Shown here piece after piece: positions 44,303 through 53,778 of a DNA stretch of 64,000 nucleotides; the first letter of the stretch is position 1; the number at the start of each line of letters is the position of its first letter. The position numbers were made by a program, and so were the translations under genes. The DNA is from Tricholoma matsutake. Its lineage: Eukaryota; Basidiomycota; Agaricomycetes; Agaricales; Tricholomataceae. The notes under the pieces were generated by a model that did not search any database, was not told the DNA's origin, and saw only the letters and a list, made by a program, of their open reading frames with translations. The stretch is from the NCBI GenBank assembly GCA_026075535.2, contig AP026542.1:7130001-7194000 (forward strand). Direction: 5' to 3'.

Positions 44303-45851
44303 GTGTTGTTGCATCCAGACCTGTTCACCATTCAGGCACTGGAAGGCATCGCACCCCAGGGTGAGGAGTGGGACATCCTACATGACATTCATCACGCAAA
44401 CCATAGTGGTTTACATGAGGATGTTGTTGCCCGAGCTGTTAAAGAACTGAGGAAGGGATCCACCCTTTCCTTGCATGCAGCAGAGTGGGCTGAAAAGGAG
44501 GACTTGTTGTATTTCAGGGATCACATCTACGTCCCCAATGACCCAGACCTTCACCAGCACATCATACCCCAACACCATGACTCACAGATTGCTGGTCATC
44601 CTGGATGCTGGAAGACCTTGGAGCTCACCTCACAGAATTATTGGTGGCCACAAATGTCACAACTCATTGGTCAGTATTGTTGCACTTGTGATCTTTGCTT
44701 ATGCACCAAGATTCCTCATTGCAAACCCATTGGTGAGCTACATCCTCTTCCTGTTCCAGAGAGTCATTGGGATGTTGTTAGCATCAACTTTGTGGTGGAG
44801 TTGCCAGAGTTGAATGGGTTTGATGCAGTGATGTGCACAGTTGATTCAGTGGGAAAACGCGCTCACTTCATTCCCACTCACACCACTGTCAGCACCCTGG
44901 GTGCCGCTTGACTCTATCTCCACCATGTGTGGAAATTACATGGACTTCCTGGCACTTTCCTCTCTGACCATGGCCCTCAGTTCATGGCAGAGTTCACTTG
45001 TGAGCTGTACTGGTATAACTTCTGGGGATCAAACTCCTTGCTTCGACCACTTATCACCCACAAACTGATGGCCAGACTGAGTGATTCAACCAGGAACTGG
45101 AGCAGTACATCCGCATCTTCATCAATGAGCACCAGGACAATTGGGACAATCTTCTCCCCTTGGCCGAGTTCAGATACAACAACCATGTCCATGCTTCCAC
45201 TCAACAGACCCCTTTCCTCTTAGACACTGGACAACATCCACACATGGGATTTGAACCTCACCAAACTCCCTCACACATCGAGACAGTGAATGAGTTCACA
45301 GAACACATGCGGGATAGCTTGGAGGAGGCAAAGGCAAAGGATGACATGGCGTGCTTTTACAACCAACGCCATTCTCCGACCCCTCAGTACAAGGTTGGTG
45401 ATCGAGTTTATCTTGACTCCAGTGACATCTCCACTACACATCCATCCAAGAAACTCACTCATTGCTTCCTGGGACCTTTCCCCATCGTCAAGTGTGTTGG
45501 AATTGTCTATGCCTCCCAGCCTCCATGTCCAGACTCCACCCAGTCTTCCATGTTGTCAAACTCCTTCCAGCTCCCCCAGATCCATTCCCAGGATGCCATT
45601 CATGTCCACCACCACCACCTACAGTGATCGAAGGAGAACCCCAATATGAAGTCGAGTCAATCTTGGACAGCCAGTTGCGTCGAGGAAAACTCCAGTATTT
45701 GGTGCATTGGAAGGGTTATGGGTATGAGGAGAACTCATGGGTCAAAGAGTCTGATGTGAATGCCCCTTGGTTAGTCAAGGAATTCCACCGATGGCACACT
45801 GCTGCACCATGTCGCATTCAAGTCACTGACTTTGGTCATATGCAATTTTGA
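44303..45851 (+). pseudogene. Integrase and chromodomain of Gypsy A3
   Basis: Zinc finger HHDSQIAGH...CTCDLC; the first core block is VSINFVVEL, so the first catalytic Asp is Asn. An 8-base change near 45010 (TGGTATAACTTC) shifts the frame, and TGA replaces the Arg after the catalytic Glu. The chromodomain (YEVESILDSQLRRGKLQYLVHWKGYG, 45645-45730) has no stop, unlike A2. Confidence 0.85.
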
Positions 45852-45886
45852 ATGCATTGGGGCGATGCATCTTAGAGAGGGGGTGA

Positions 45887-46168
45887 TGTAAGGGGACTAG
45901 GGGGGGTCCCCTAGGCAGAGCCCCCCTTCCAACATCTACCCCTTGGTATGATGTCATTTGGCGGCCTTGATCTGCCTATCTCCACCATTTCTATTTTTAG
46001 ATTATTATTTGATTTTTGCCATCTTCACATATACTGGGCATTGGCAAAGGGATACTTAGAGTTTTCTCTTTGGATTTCCCTTTGCTAGGTGCACCCCCAA
46101 TCCCTGTAATATGTAATATAATTTTAACTTTGGATTTCCCTTTGCTAGAGGCTGAGGTTGCCCTTATA
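45887..46168 (+). repeat. 3' LTR of Gypsy A3, internally deleted
   Basis: 282 bp: the first 25 bp, then a loss of about 150 bp, then the rest to CCCTTATA. Followed by Gypsy D RT sequence, so A3 landed in D. Confidence 0.88.
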
Positions 46169-46454
46169 GTATTCCTGTTGAGCTGTTGATAGTCATTGAC
46201 CCACCTAGGTAGTACAGATGAATCTGCCTTCAGCATGATGAACACTGGGGATGCATGTGGTGACGAAGAAGGCCATATATGGCCTGCATCATATATGGCC
46301 CACATACAGATGTTCCTGGATCAATGTCTTCCATGTGTCACAAAATTTTTGGGGGTATGCATATGTACATGTCTTGATTGTCTGTTCCACATTCCTCAGT
46401 TTGATCTTGGCAGTCACACTTTGAGGTAGTTTCTCAACATGTGTTAGCAGTTGG
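46169..46454 (-). pseudogene. Gypsy D RT N-terminus, displaced by the inversion
   Basis: Minus strand: FQLLTHVEKLPQSVTAKIKL...TCTYAYPQKF...TLIQEHL, a short duplication that shifts frame near 46290, then SSPHASPVFIMLKADSSVLP and WVNDYQQLNRNT up to the A3 LTR. It continues directly from EFANV at 21757: across the octamer the codons read GCC AAT GTT TTC CAA. This is the same clade as Gypsy B RT. Confidence 0.88.
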
Positions 46455-46534
46455 AAAACATCCTGAACTTTACACTCCCCCACAGAGTCCTGGAGGAATC
46501 CTGGTAGTCCTACCAGAAAGACCAGGAATCCTCC

Positions 46535-46715
46535 AGGAATCCAGTGGGACTCACCAGGACTCCAGTGGGACTCACCAGGACTCCAGTGGGACTCACCAGG
46601 ACTCCAGTGGGACTCACCAGGACTCCAGTGGGACTCACCAGGACTCCAGTGGGACTCACCAGGACTCCAGTGGGACTCACCAGGACTCCAGTGGGACTCA
46701 CCAGGAATCTAGTGG
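46535..46715 (-). repeat. 21-bp tandem repeats, Q2
   Basis: Eight to nine head-to-tail copies of a 21-bp unit containing GGACTCCAGTGGGACTCACC, nearly identical. Recent slippage expansion compared with about four in Q1. Confidence 0.92.
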
Positions 46716-46826
46716 GACTCAGTGCCCTAAAGTCATACCATAATGGAAAGTCAATTTGAGATATCTTACGAGTTTCAAGTACTTTGGACTTCATGAATTT
46801 CACAAAGTACCTACAAAATAAACCTG

Positions 46827-46911
46827 TTCAGAGCAGGGATTGAACTCTGGAACTCATGATCAAGAATCACACAACAAACCAAACAAGTGCTTAACTGTTG
46901 AGCCACAGGAG
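46827..46911 (-). ncRNA. tRNA-like module in Q2
   Basis: Counterpart of 24663-24748; B box GTTCAATCCC kept, A box TGGCTCAACAGTTAAGC has lost the GG of the D loop. Faces the nearer Q2 end. Confidence 0.65.
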
Positions 46912-46999
46912 AATTATTAGCTGCCAATATAATAGTGTATTTATACCCTCAAACTCAAACTTAGGTATTTCTCTCTCGAAGCTCACAATTAAGATCAAA

Positions 47000-48770
47000 T
47001 AAAATTTATTAACTACATCCCTCGCATTGGATGCGAGGGATACACCATTAATTACATAAAAAAAACCTTTCCCCACACAAGGTGCAAGGGGGAGTCCTAC
47101 AAATATATACATATAAAACTAATCTCCCCTCACATCAAATGCGAGGGGAGCACTACAATTATAAAGAAAAAGAAAGAAAAACCCCTCACCCATGTAAAAC
47201 GTGGGCGAGGGGGAAGGTATTACCATAAATAAAAAATGAAAAAAACCACCCCACGCAAAATGCAGGGGAAGCCTGGTGAGTCGTGCCTGTCATCCTGTCC
47301 CCGTCATCCTGGGTGCTGGGCCTTCGTTGTCGCTGTCCTCATCGTTGCCATCCTGGGCATCATTTCCATGCTGCTCCTGGTCACCGTGCCCTTCCTGGTC
47401 GTCATTGCCATCCTGGCCATCTCCCACTGTGTGGTGGTGGCTGTCATCGCCATTCCACCCACAATCCACCCCATGAGCAGTGGCTCATGGGGCTGGAGGC
47501 GGGTGGTGTGTCATTGGCCCTGTTGTCATCGTCCGTCATGGTTGGCAGCCATGCTTTGCATTCTCTGGGTTCTGGTGCTGGTAGGTGGTGGCGTCGTCGT
47601 CGTCGTCGACTGCACACACTCACAATCCACCCTACGAGCAGAGGCTCGCAGGCGTGGGGTGGGTGTGTTGGGTTGTCTCGTGTCCGGCTGTTGTTACCAG
47701 TAGAGTAGAACCTATAAAACAAAAGAAACGAGTTAGTTAGTTTATAAAAACAAAAAGCAAACAAAAAAAAATTACGTAGGGCCCAACTGACGTGATCTGC
47801 GTTGTTTGGGCCCGTGTTCCATCCAGTCTCGTCGTAGTCAGTAGCTAGTACTTAAAAAGTTTTGTCAGTGACCAAAAAAATAAGAGAAAAAAAACTTACT
47901 TACTTATGGCCCTCCTTCTCTGCGTTGTCGTTCTCCATTTCTTCGTTCATCGTTCCACCCATGATCCACCCCACAAGCAGTTGCTCATGGGGCTGGACAT
48001 GGGTGTTGTGTCATTTGGTGGGTGGGGCTGGGCCTGCAGGGTCTGTTTGCTCTGCTGGCACCCATGATCCACCCTACGAGCAGGGGCTCGCAGGCGTGGG
48101 GGCAGGTGCTCGGTCAGTTGTGGGCATGGCCCATTTCATGTCGTCGCTGTTCATTACCTGTAGTTTAGATGCTACAAAAGAAAGCAATATATTTTGTTAG
48201 CTTATATAAACAAAAAAAAAGGAAAAAAAGCACACTTAGGGCCCAAACGATGTGATTGCATTGTTTGGGCCTGTGTTCCATCTGGCAGTAGAGTAGAACC
48301 TATAAAACAAAAGAAACAAGTTAGTTAGTTTATAAAACAAAAAGCAAACAAAAAAAACTTACTTAGGGCCCAAACAACGTGATCTGCATTGTTTGGGCCT
48401 GCGTTCCATCGAATCACGTCATCTGGGCCCCTGTTCCATCTGGCAGTAGAGTAGAACCTATAAAACAAAAGAAACAAGTAAGTTAGTATATAAAAACAAA
48501 AAGCAAACAAAAAAAACTTACTTAGGGCCCAAATGATGCGATCTGCATCATTTGGGCCCATGTTCTGTCTGGCAGTAGAGTAAAACCTATAAAACAAACA
48601 AAACAAGTTAGTTAGTATATAAAAACAAAAAAAAAACAAAAAGCAAACAAAAAAAAACATACTTAGGCCCCAAACGATGTGATCAGCATCGTTTGGGCCC
48701 GTGTTCCGTCCAGTTGGCTCGTTTGTGGGTGGTGGTGATGGGGGAGTGGGCATGGGAGTGGTGGCGGTGG
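47000..48770 (-). ncRNA. Hairpin and intron-cassette interior of Q2
   Basis: Mirror of Q1 22416-24125. Five GC hairpins (47010-47280), covarying stem-loops (such as 47477-47500 and 48070-48091), and intron-like blocks with TTACTTAC donors (read inverted, GTAAGTAA), GTTAGT branch complements and CTATAAAA acceptors near 48290, 48460, 48590. Differences from Q1 are mostly transitions. Confidence 0.65.
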
Positions 48771-49079
48771 GTGTCCAGATTCCTGGTACCAGAGTCCTGG
48801 GGAATTCCAGGAATTCCTCCTGGAAGAGTGTAGTTTACCAGGAATCAACCAGGAATCCCCCTGGAATGGGAAGAGCCAGGAATATATACTTGAGTCACAA
48901 ATGGCTGGAACATTGGTTCCCAATATTCCTCCAGGATTCCTGGTCTTACTGACAGGAATGCCAGGATTCCTGGTCTTACTGACAGGAATGCCAGGATTCC
49001 TCCAGGATTCCTCCAGGAATACATGGGGGAGGACGAAGACCTCATCCGAACAGACCATTTGAGCTTAGCAAAATAATGT

Positions 49080-49158
49080 CACCAATGGTATTTGAACCCA
49101 TAGCCTCATGACTAAGTAAGAGAGTACAGACACACATTACCGTTACACTATGGAGCCA
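49080..49158 (-). ncRNA. tRNA-like module, left arm of P
   Basis: Minus strand A box CATAGTGTAACGGTAATGTG and B box GGGTTCAAATACC. The inverted counterpart is 53481-53557. Faces outward. Confidence 0.68.
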
Positions 49159-49564
49159 TTACTGTTTGGGGCCATTGATGCAACTACATACCACTGTTTG
49201 GCTTTGTATGACAAAGCACACAGCTGTGTCATCACCATTGCCAGCTCATCACTCACCACCACCATCAACACCACCACCTCCCTCCCTCCCCTCCACTCTA
49301 CCACCACCACCACTGCATGCATGCATGCCACCACCATTCCCACGCCCACTCCCACCATCACCACCACCTTTAAATGGAGGCCTTTACACTCCCCCCAATC
49401 CGATCGGACTCCACTCGGACACTCGGACTTTGCTCAGACTTTGCTCGGACTTCTTTGGCTGAAAGTCCTGCCAAACTAAATGTCCAGTCTGAGCTGAGTC
49501 TGAGCTGAGTCCTCGGACTGTCCTAGGACTGTCCGAGTTGCTTATATAATTGACTGAAAAATCA

Positions 49565-49648
49565 GTGGCTACCGCAGGGATTGAACCCTTGTAGTCACAT
49601 GATAAAGTACATTTAAGGCAACAAGATAACCATTAGACTCAAGTATCA
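49565..49648 (-). ncRNA. tRNA-like module, left end of R
   Basis: Minus strand A box TGAGTCTAATGGTTATCTTG and B box GGGTTCAATCCC, the latter perfect. Faces the left terminus. Confidence 0.7.
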
Positions 49649-49894
49649 TTACAGGTAGATAGTTTTATCTCTCTATGTACCACCCCGGCTGTGATGACAA
49701 ATCAACACAGCCAGGTCACCAACGATGATGATCGATCATCACCAACCACCACCACCACCACCACCACTCGATGACGACGCCTCCCTCCCACATCCTGCTG
49801 CCACCACTGCCCCCTGAACACCCCACAGCCACAGGCCCCATGCCAGCACATGATGAAATGGGCCCAAACGACGATAGAGTCATTTGGGCCCCAG

Positions 49895-50261
49895 GTGAGT
49901 TTTTTCTTTTTTCTTTTCTCATGTTTTCTTTAAGCTAACACATTTTTTCATTAATTATAGGTTATATCTATACTGTAGCAGCAAAATGACCTCAAACCCA
50001 CCAAACGAGGAACAATGATGAGACCATGACCCAGCACCCGCCCCCGCCAGTGCGAGCAACTGCTCGCATGGGGGAGAGCGGCTGCTAATGATGACGACAA
50101 TGACAGGGAACGACGACACCACCCGCCCCAGCCCTACAAGCCACTGCTCATAGAGTGGACGATGGGTGGAACGACAACAATTAGGGGAGACCCAAGAGAC
50201 CCTAGGTAAGCTTTTTTTTCTTTTCTCATTTCATTTTTTGATGCTAACTAACTTTTTATAG
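49895..50261 (+). repeat. Intron-like blocks and stem-loops in R
   Basis: Block 1, 49895-49960 (donor GTGAGT, branch GCTAAC, acceptor ATTATAG); block 2, 50206-50261 (donor GTAAGC, branch GCTAACTAAC, acceptor TTTATAG). Between them is a stem-loop at 50051-50068 with arms TGCGAGCA and TGCTCGCA. A GGGCCCAAACGAC hairpin (49860-49890) sits just before donor 1, as in Q. Confidence 0.68.
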
Positions 50262-50808
50262 GTACAAACTACTATTGGCAACGACGACAATGGGGGGACA
50301 CCACCACCACCACTGCTGCGAGCCCCTGCTCGCAGGGTGGAAGGTGAGGGTGAAGAGACAAGGGGGAAGGGAGACAAGGGGGAGGGGAGACGAGAGGGAA
50401 GAGAGACAAGGGGGAACAGAGATGAGAGGGAAGGGAGACGAGAGGGAAGGGAGATGACAATGAGTGGGAACACCCACAATGACACCCGCCCCACACCTAT
50501 GAGCATCTGCTCATGGGGTGGTTCAGGGGGGAGAAGAATGGGGACAGGAGAGTGAGACGGCCAGGGGATGACCCGGGGAGAGACAAATGCCACCACAAGC
50601 AACAGTTGCTCATGGTGGGTGTTTTTAATTTATTTTTATTATTGATAGTTATGGCCCCCTCCCCTCGAGCTTGCGAGGGGAGGGCCTAGTATTACATATA
50701 TTAATTACCCCTCACACAGATGCGAGGGGGTCAATTTAATAATCTATTCATGACATATATAAAAATTAGATTTTAGTAATAAATAGATATAATGTATGTG
50801 ACTTTAAA

Positions 50809-50897
50809 TGACTACTTGGCTTAAGTGGTAGAGTGTGCATGTTTGGTCATCATGTGATCGCTAGTCCAGAAGTCTGTTGGTTCAATTCCTGCTGTGC
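50809..50897 (+). ncRNA. tRNA-like module, right end of R
   Basis: A box TTGGCTTAAGTGGTAGAGTG and a perfect B box GGTTCAATTCC. Faces the right terminus. Confidence 0.72.
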
Positions 50898-51125
50898 ACA
50901 CATCATTTTGTGAGACTTATAAGAATTTCTGTAAGTCTGGAACTTGGACAATACTTTAAAGGTGTAAGTAAATGCACAATTGATGTTGTCCGAGCAAAGT
51001 CTGAGTGCAGTCCTAGGACAGTCCGAGTGTCTGAGCAGAGTCTGAGCAGAGTCCGAGCAGAGTCCAAGTGTGTCCGAGCGGAGTCTGCTCGGACTGGGGG
51101 GGGAGTGTAAAGTACTGTTTAAATG

Positions 51126-51925
51126 AGCCAACTGGATGTAACGCGGGCCCAAATGATGGCAACTGTCATTTGGGCCATAGATAAGTTTTTTTTTCTTTTT
51201 TCTTTTTGTATTTATCAATGAACTAATTGTATTTTATTGCTTTTTAGGTTGTATACTACTGGGGACGACCTGCCACAACAAAAAATGTGCAACCCATGCC
51301 CATGCCCACCCAATCCCCCTCCTCCCTGTTCAAACGGGATGTGAGGCTGTTGACACAGGCTAGGAGGGTGCCGAGGGATGCCAGGAGACCCCCAGAAGGG
51401 GGATACCTGCCTAGTAAGCACCTACCAACCCCCGTACATGCACCACATTGCACTGATGCGCCCAAATCCCTCCCCCCCCCCCCCCCCCCCCAAAAAAAAA
51501 AGACAGAAATCCAAATGGGGGACAATGGAGACGAATGACAACAAGCCACCCACCCCCAGCCTCATGAGCAACTGCTCATGGGGTGGAACATGGGTGGAAT
51601 GACACCCAGGCACAGGGACAGGAGACAACGACACACCACCTGCCCCCAGCCTCACAAGCAACTGCTTGTGGGGTGGATCATGGGTGGAACAACGACAAGG
51701 AAGGGGGGGGTGTACAGACCAATGGGGAATGGTGAGGGGGGACAAGAGGGAGCCACAAGAGAGGGCCAACGATGAATGCACCTGCCCCTGCCGTCTCGCA
51801 TGCTAGCAAGATGGTGGGTTATTTATTTTATTCTATAGTCTACTGCCCCCCTCTTTGGCAGGGGGGCAACTTTTTTTGTATTTAATACTACCAATAAAAT
51901 GTCCCCCATTGTGGGGGCATCCTTG
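51126..51925 (+). ncRNA. Hairpin and intron interior of P, left arm
   Basis: GGGCCCAAATGA hairpin (51147-51178), an intron-like block to TTTTTAG at 51247 whose donor is ATAAGT (G lost in both arms), stem-loops at 51561-51582 (arms CATGAGCA, TGCTCATG) and 51651-51672 (CACAAGCA, TGCTTGTG), then hairpins at 51844-51868 and 51899-51920. An 18-C run at 51474-51491 is a low-complexity tract. Confidence 0.62.
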
Positions 51926-52059
51926 TTTTTTTTTGATGTTGAAAGTATTTTAAATAGTTAATAAATAACATAAATTTTTGTTTATCCTGTATGGCAGAAC
52001 AAACCCACCCATATGTCATCAACCCATGCCTCAATTCTTCATTTGGATCACCACATGGT

Positions 52060-52160
52060 TGGAGTCCATGCGGACTTATGCGGACTTATGCAGACTTATG
52101 CAGACTCTGTGCAGACTTATGCAGACTTATGTGGACTCTGCATGGACTGGGGTGGAGTCC
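52060..52160 (+). repeat. Subterminal repeats of P, left arm
   Basis: Short repeats of GGACTTATGC and CAGACTTATG, inverted at 52300-52435 in the other arm. Confidence 0.78.
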
Positions 52161-52191
52161 ATGCCAAAGGGGGTGTAATTTTTCATTTTGG

Positions 52192-52262
52192 TCACCAGAT
52201 GGTCGGACTCCGCACAGTCCACATGGATCTGCACGGAACATATGGGGCAGTGTAAATTACTG
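52192..52262. other. Spacer at the centre of the P palindrome
   Basis: 71 bp bounded on both sides by CCAAAATGAAAAATTACACC in opposite orientation. It contains a complete-looking P terminus, suggesting that P arose by fusion of two copies. Confidence 0.6.
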
Positions 52263-53480
52263 CCAAAATGAAAAATTACACCCCCTTTGACACGGACTCT
52301 GCCCCAGTCCATGCAGAGTCTGCATAAGTCTGCATAAGTCCGCACGGAGTCTGGATAAGTCTGGATAAGTCTGCACAGAGTCTGCATAAGTCTGCATAAG
52401 TCCACATAAGTCCGCACGGACTCCGACCATGTGGTGATCCAAATGAAGAATTGAGGCATGGGTTGATGGCATATGGGTGGGTTTGTTCTGCCATACAGGA
52501 TAAACAAAAATTTATGTTATTTATTAACTATTTAAAATACTTTCAACATCAAAAAAAAACAAGGATGCCCCCACAACAGGGGACATTTTATTGGTAGTAT
52601 TAAATACAAAAAAAGTTGCCCCCCTGCCAAAGAGGGGGGCAGTAGACTATAGAATAAAATAAATAACCCACCGTCTCACTAGCATGTGAGACGGCAGGGG
52701 CGGGTGCATTCATTGTCGGCCCTCTCTTGTGGCCCCCTCTTGTCCCTCCTCACTGTTCCCCATTGGTCTGTATGCACCCCCCTTCCTCATTGTTGTTCCA
52801 CCCACAATCCACCCCACGAGCAGTTGCTTGTGAGGCTGGGGGTGGGTGGCTTGTTGTCATTCGTCCCCGTCATCCCCCATTTGGATTTCTGTCTTTTTTT
52901 TTGGGGGGGGGGAGGGAGGGGTTTGGGTGCGTCAGTGCGACGTGGCGCATGTACAGGGGTTGGTGGGTGCTTACTAGGCAGGTATCCCCCTTCTGGGGTC
53001 TCCTGGCATCCCTTGGCACCCTCCTGGCCCATGTTGACAGCCTCACATCCCATTTGAATAGGGAGGAGGGGGATTGGGTGGGCGTGGGCGTGGGTTGCGC
53101 ATTTTTCATCGTGGCAGGTCATCCCCAGTAGTATACAACCTAAAAAGCAATAAAATACAATTAGTTCATTGATAAAAACAAAAAGAAAAAGAAAAAAAAA
53201 ACTTATCTATGGCCCAAACAACAGTTGCTGTCATTTGGGCCCATGTTCCATCCAGTCAGCTCATTTAAAGGTGGTGGTGATGGTGGGAGTGGGCGTGGGA
53301 ATGGTGGTGGCATGTGTGCATGCAGTGGTGGTGGTGGTAGAGTGGAGGGGAGGGAGGGAGGTGGTGGCATCGATGGTGGTGGTGAGTGATGAGCTGGCAA
53401 TGTTGATGACGCAGCTGTGTGCTTTGTCATACAAAGCCAAACAGTGGTATGTAGTTGCATCAATGGCCCCAAACAGTAAT

Positions 53481-53557
53481 GGCTTCATAGTGTAACAGTA
53501 ATGCATGTCTGTACTCTCTTACTTAGTCATGAGGCTATGGGTTCAAATACCATTGGT
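53481..53557 (+). ncRNA. tRNA-like module, right arm of P
   Basis: A box CATAGTGTAACAGTAATGC, B box GGGTTCAAATACC. Just beyond it, at 53587-53594, GTTCGGAT is the empty site of the Q2 insertion. Confidence 0.7.
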
Positions 53558-53778
53558 GACATTATTTTGCTAAGCTCAAATGGTCTGTTCGGATGCATGC
53601 GGACTGTCCTTGCTCATCTGACCTGATTGATCATGGATGCGGATGGACGAAATCCATGGAATCTGAGTAAAATACATGGATTCCATGTTAGTCTGCACGG
53701 ACTCCATGCAGATCCATGCAGAGTCCTCACAATTCCGCATGGATCCGCGCAGAACATATGGGGCAGTGTAAATTACTG

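Larger units (their letters stand above)
42722..46168 (+). mobile_element. Gypsy A3, 5'-truncated and CpG-depleted
   Basis: Begins inside the acidic linker before RT (equivalent to A2 about 31078), so it lacks 5' LTR, gag and protease. Retains RT, RNase H, integrase, chromodomain and a 3' LTR. The break against DUF6589-like sequence has no terminus and is probably a deletion junction. Confidence 0.9.
46463..49043 (-). mobile_element. Element Q, copy 2
   Basis: 2581 bp, inverted relative to Q1, with ends CTGAACTTTACACTCCCCCA and, inverted, GAGGTCTTCGTCCTCCCCCA. It has more subterminal repeats but lacks the left tRNA-like unit and CACC linker of Q1 (loss near 48775). Flanks: AAAACATC left (46455-46462), ATCCGAAC right (49044-49051); these match Q1 flanks crosswise. 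Confidence 0.78.
49377..51117 (+). mobile_element. Element R (hAT-like, tRNA- and hairpin-bearing)
   Basis: 1741 bp with ends GAGGCCTTTACACTCCCCCC and, inverted, CAGTACTTTACACTCCCCCC; perfect 8-bp TSD TTTAAATG (49369-49376, 51118-51125). The opposite arm of P shows the empty site (CATTTAAAGG, 53267-53276). Same plan as Q: subterminal CGGACT/AGTCCGAG repeats, tRNA-like units at both ends, hairpins, two intron-like blocks (49895-49960, 50206-50261), terminal GC hairpins (50653-50686, 50708-50729). No protein recognised. Confidence 0.88.
49044..53778 (+). mobile_element. Element P, palindromic, containing element R
   Basis: Right terminus ...GGGCAGTGTAAATTACTG at 53778, TSD ACAACAAC (53779-53786). 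The left terminus was moved to 25207. Two arms, 49044-52191 (less R) and 52263-53594, are inverted copies around a 71-bp spacer that itself holds a P-type terminus (GGGGCAGTGTAAATTACTG, 52244-52262). Each arm has a tRNA-like unit, CACC linker, hairpins, an intron-like block and subterminal repeats. It interrupts Gypsy F gag. Confidence 0.8.

Noticed and set aside
46535..46715. CRISPR array
   Set aside because: Regular 21-bp units have no unique spacers, lie at a transposon end, and the genome is eukaryotic.
46510..46803. Heptapeptide-repeat protein (SPTGVLV units)
   Set aside because: A by-product of a 21-bp DNA repeat with no stop in this frame; the repeat is subterminal transposon sequence.
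47283..47708. Membrane-protein-like frames in Q2
   Set aside because: Hydrophobic and Cys/Pro-rich frames occur on both strands over GC hairpins and shift between Q1 and Q2.
51474..51491. Functional poly-C signal
   Set aside because: The homologous arm of P has a much shorter tract, so it is slippage or sequencing noise.
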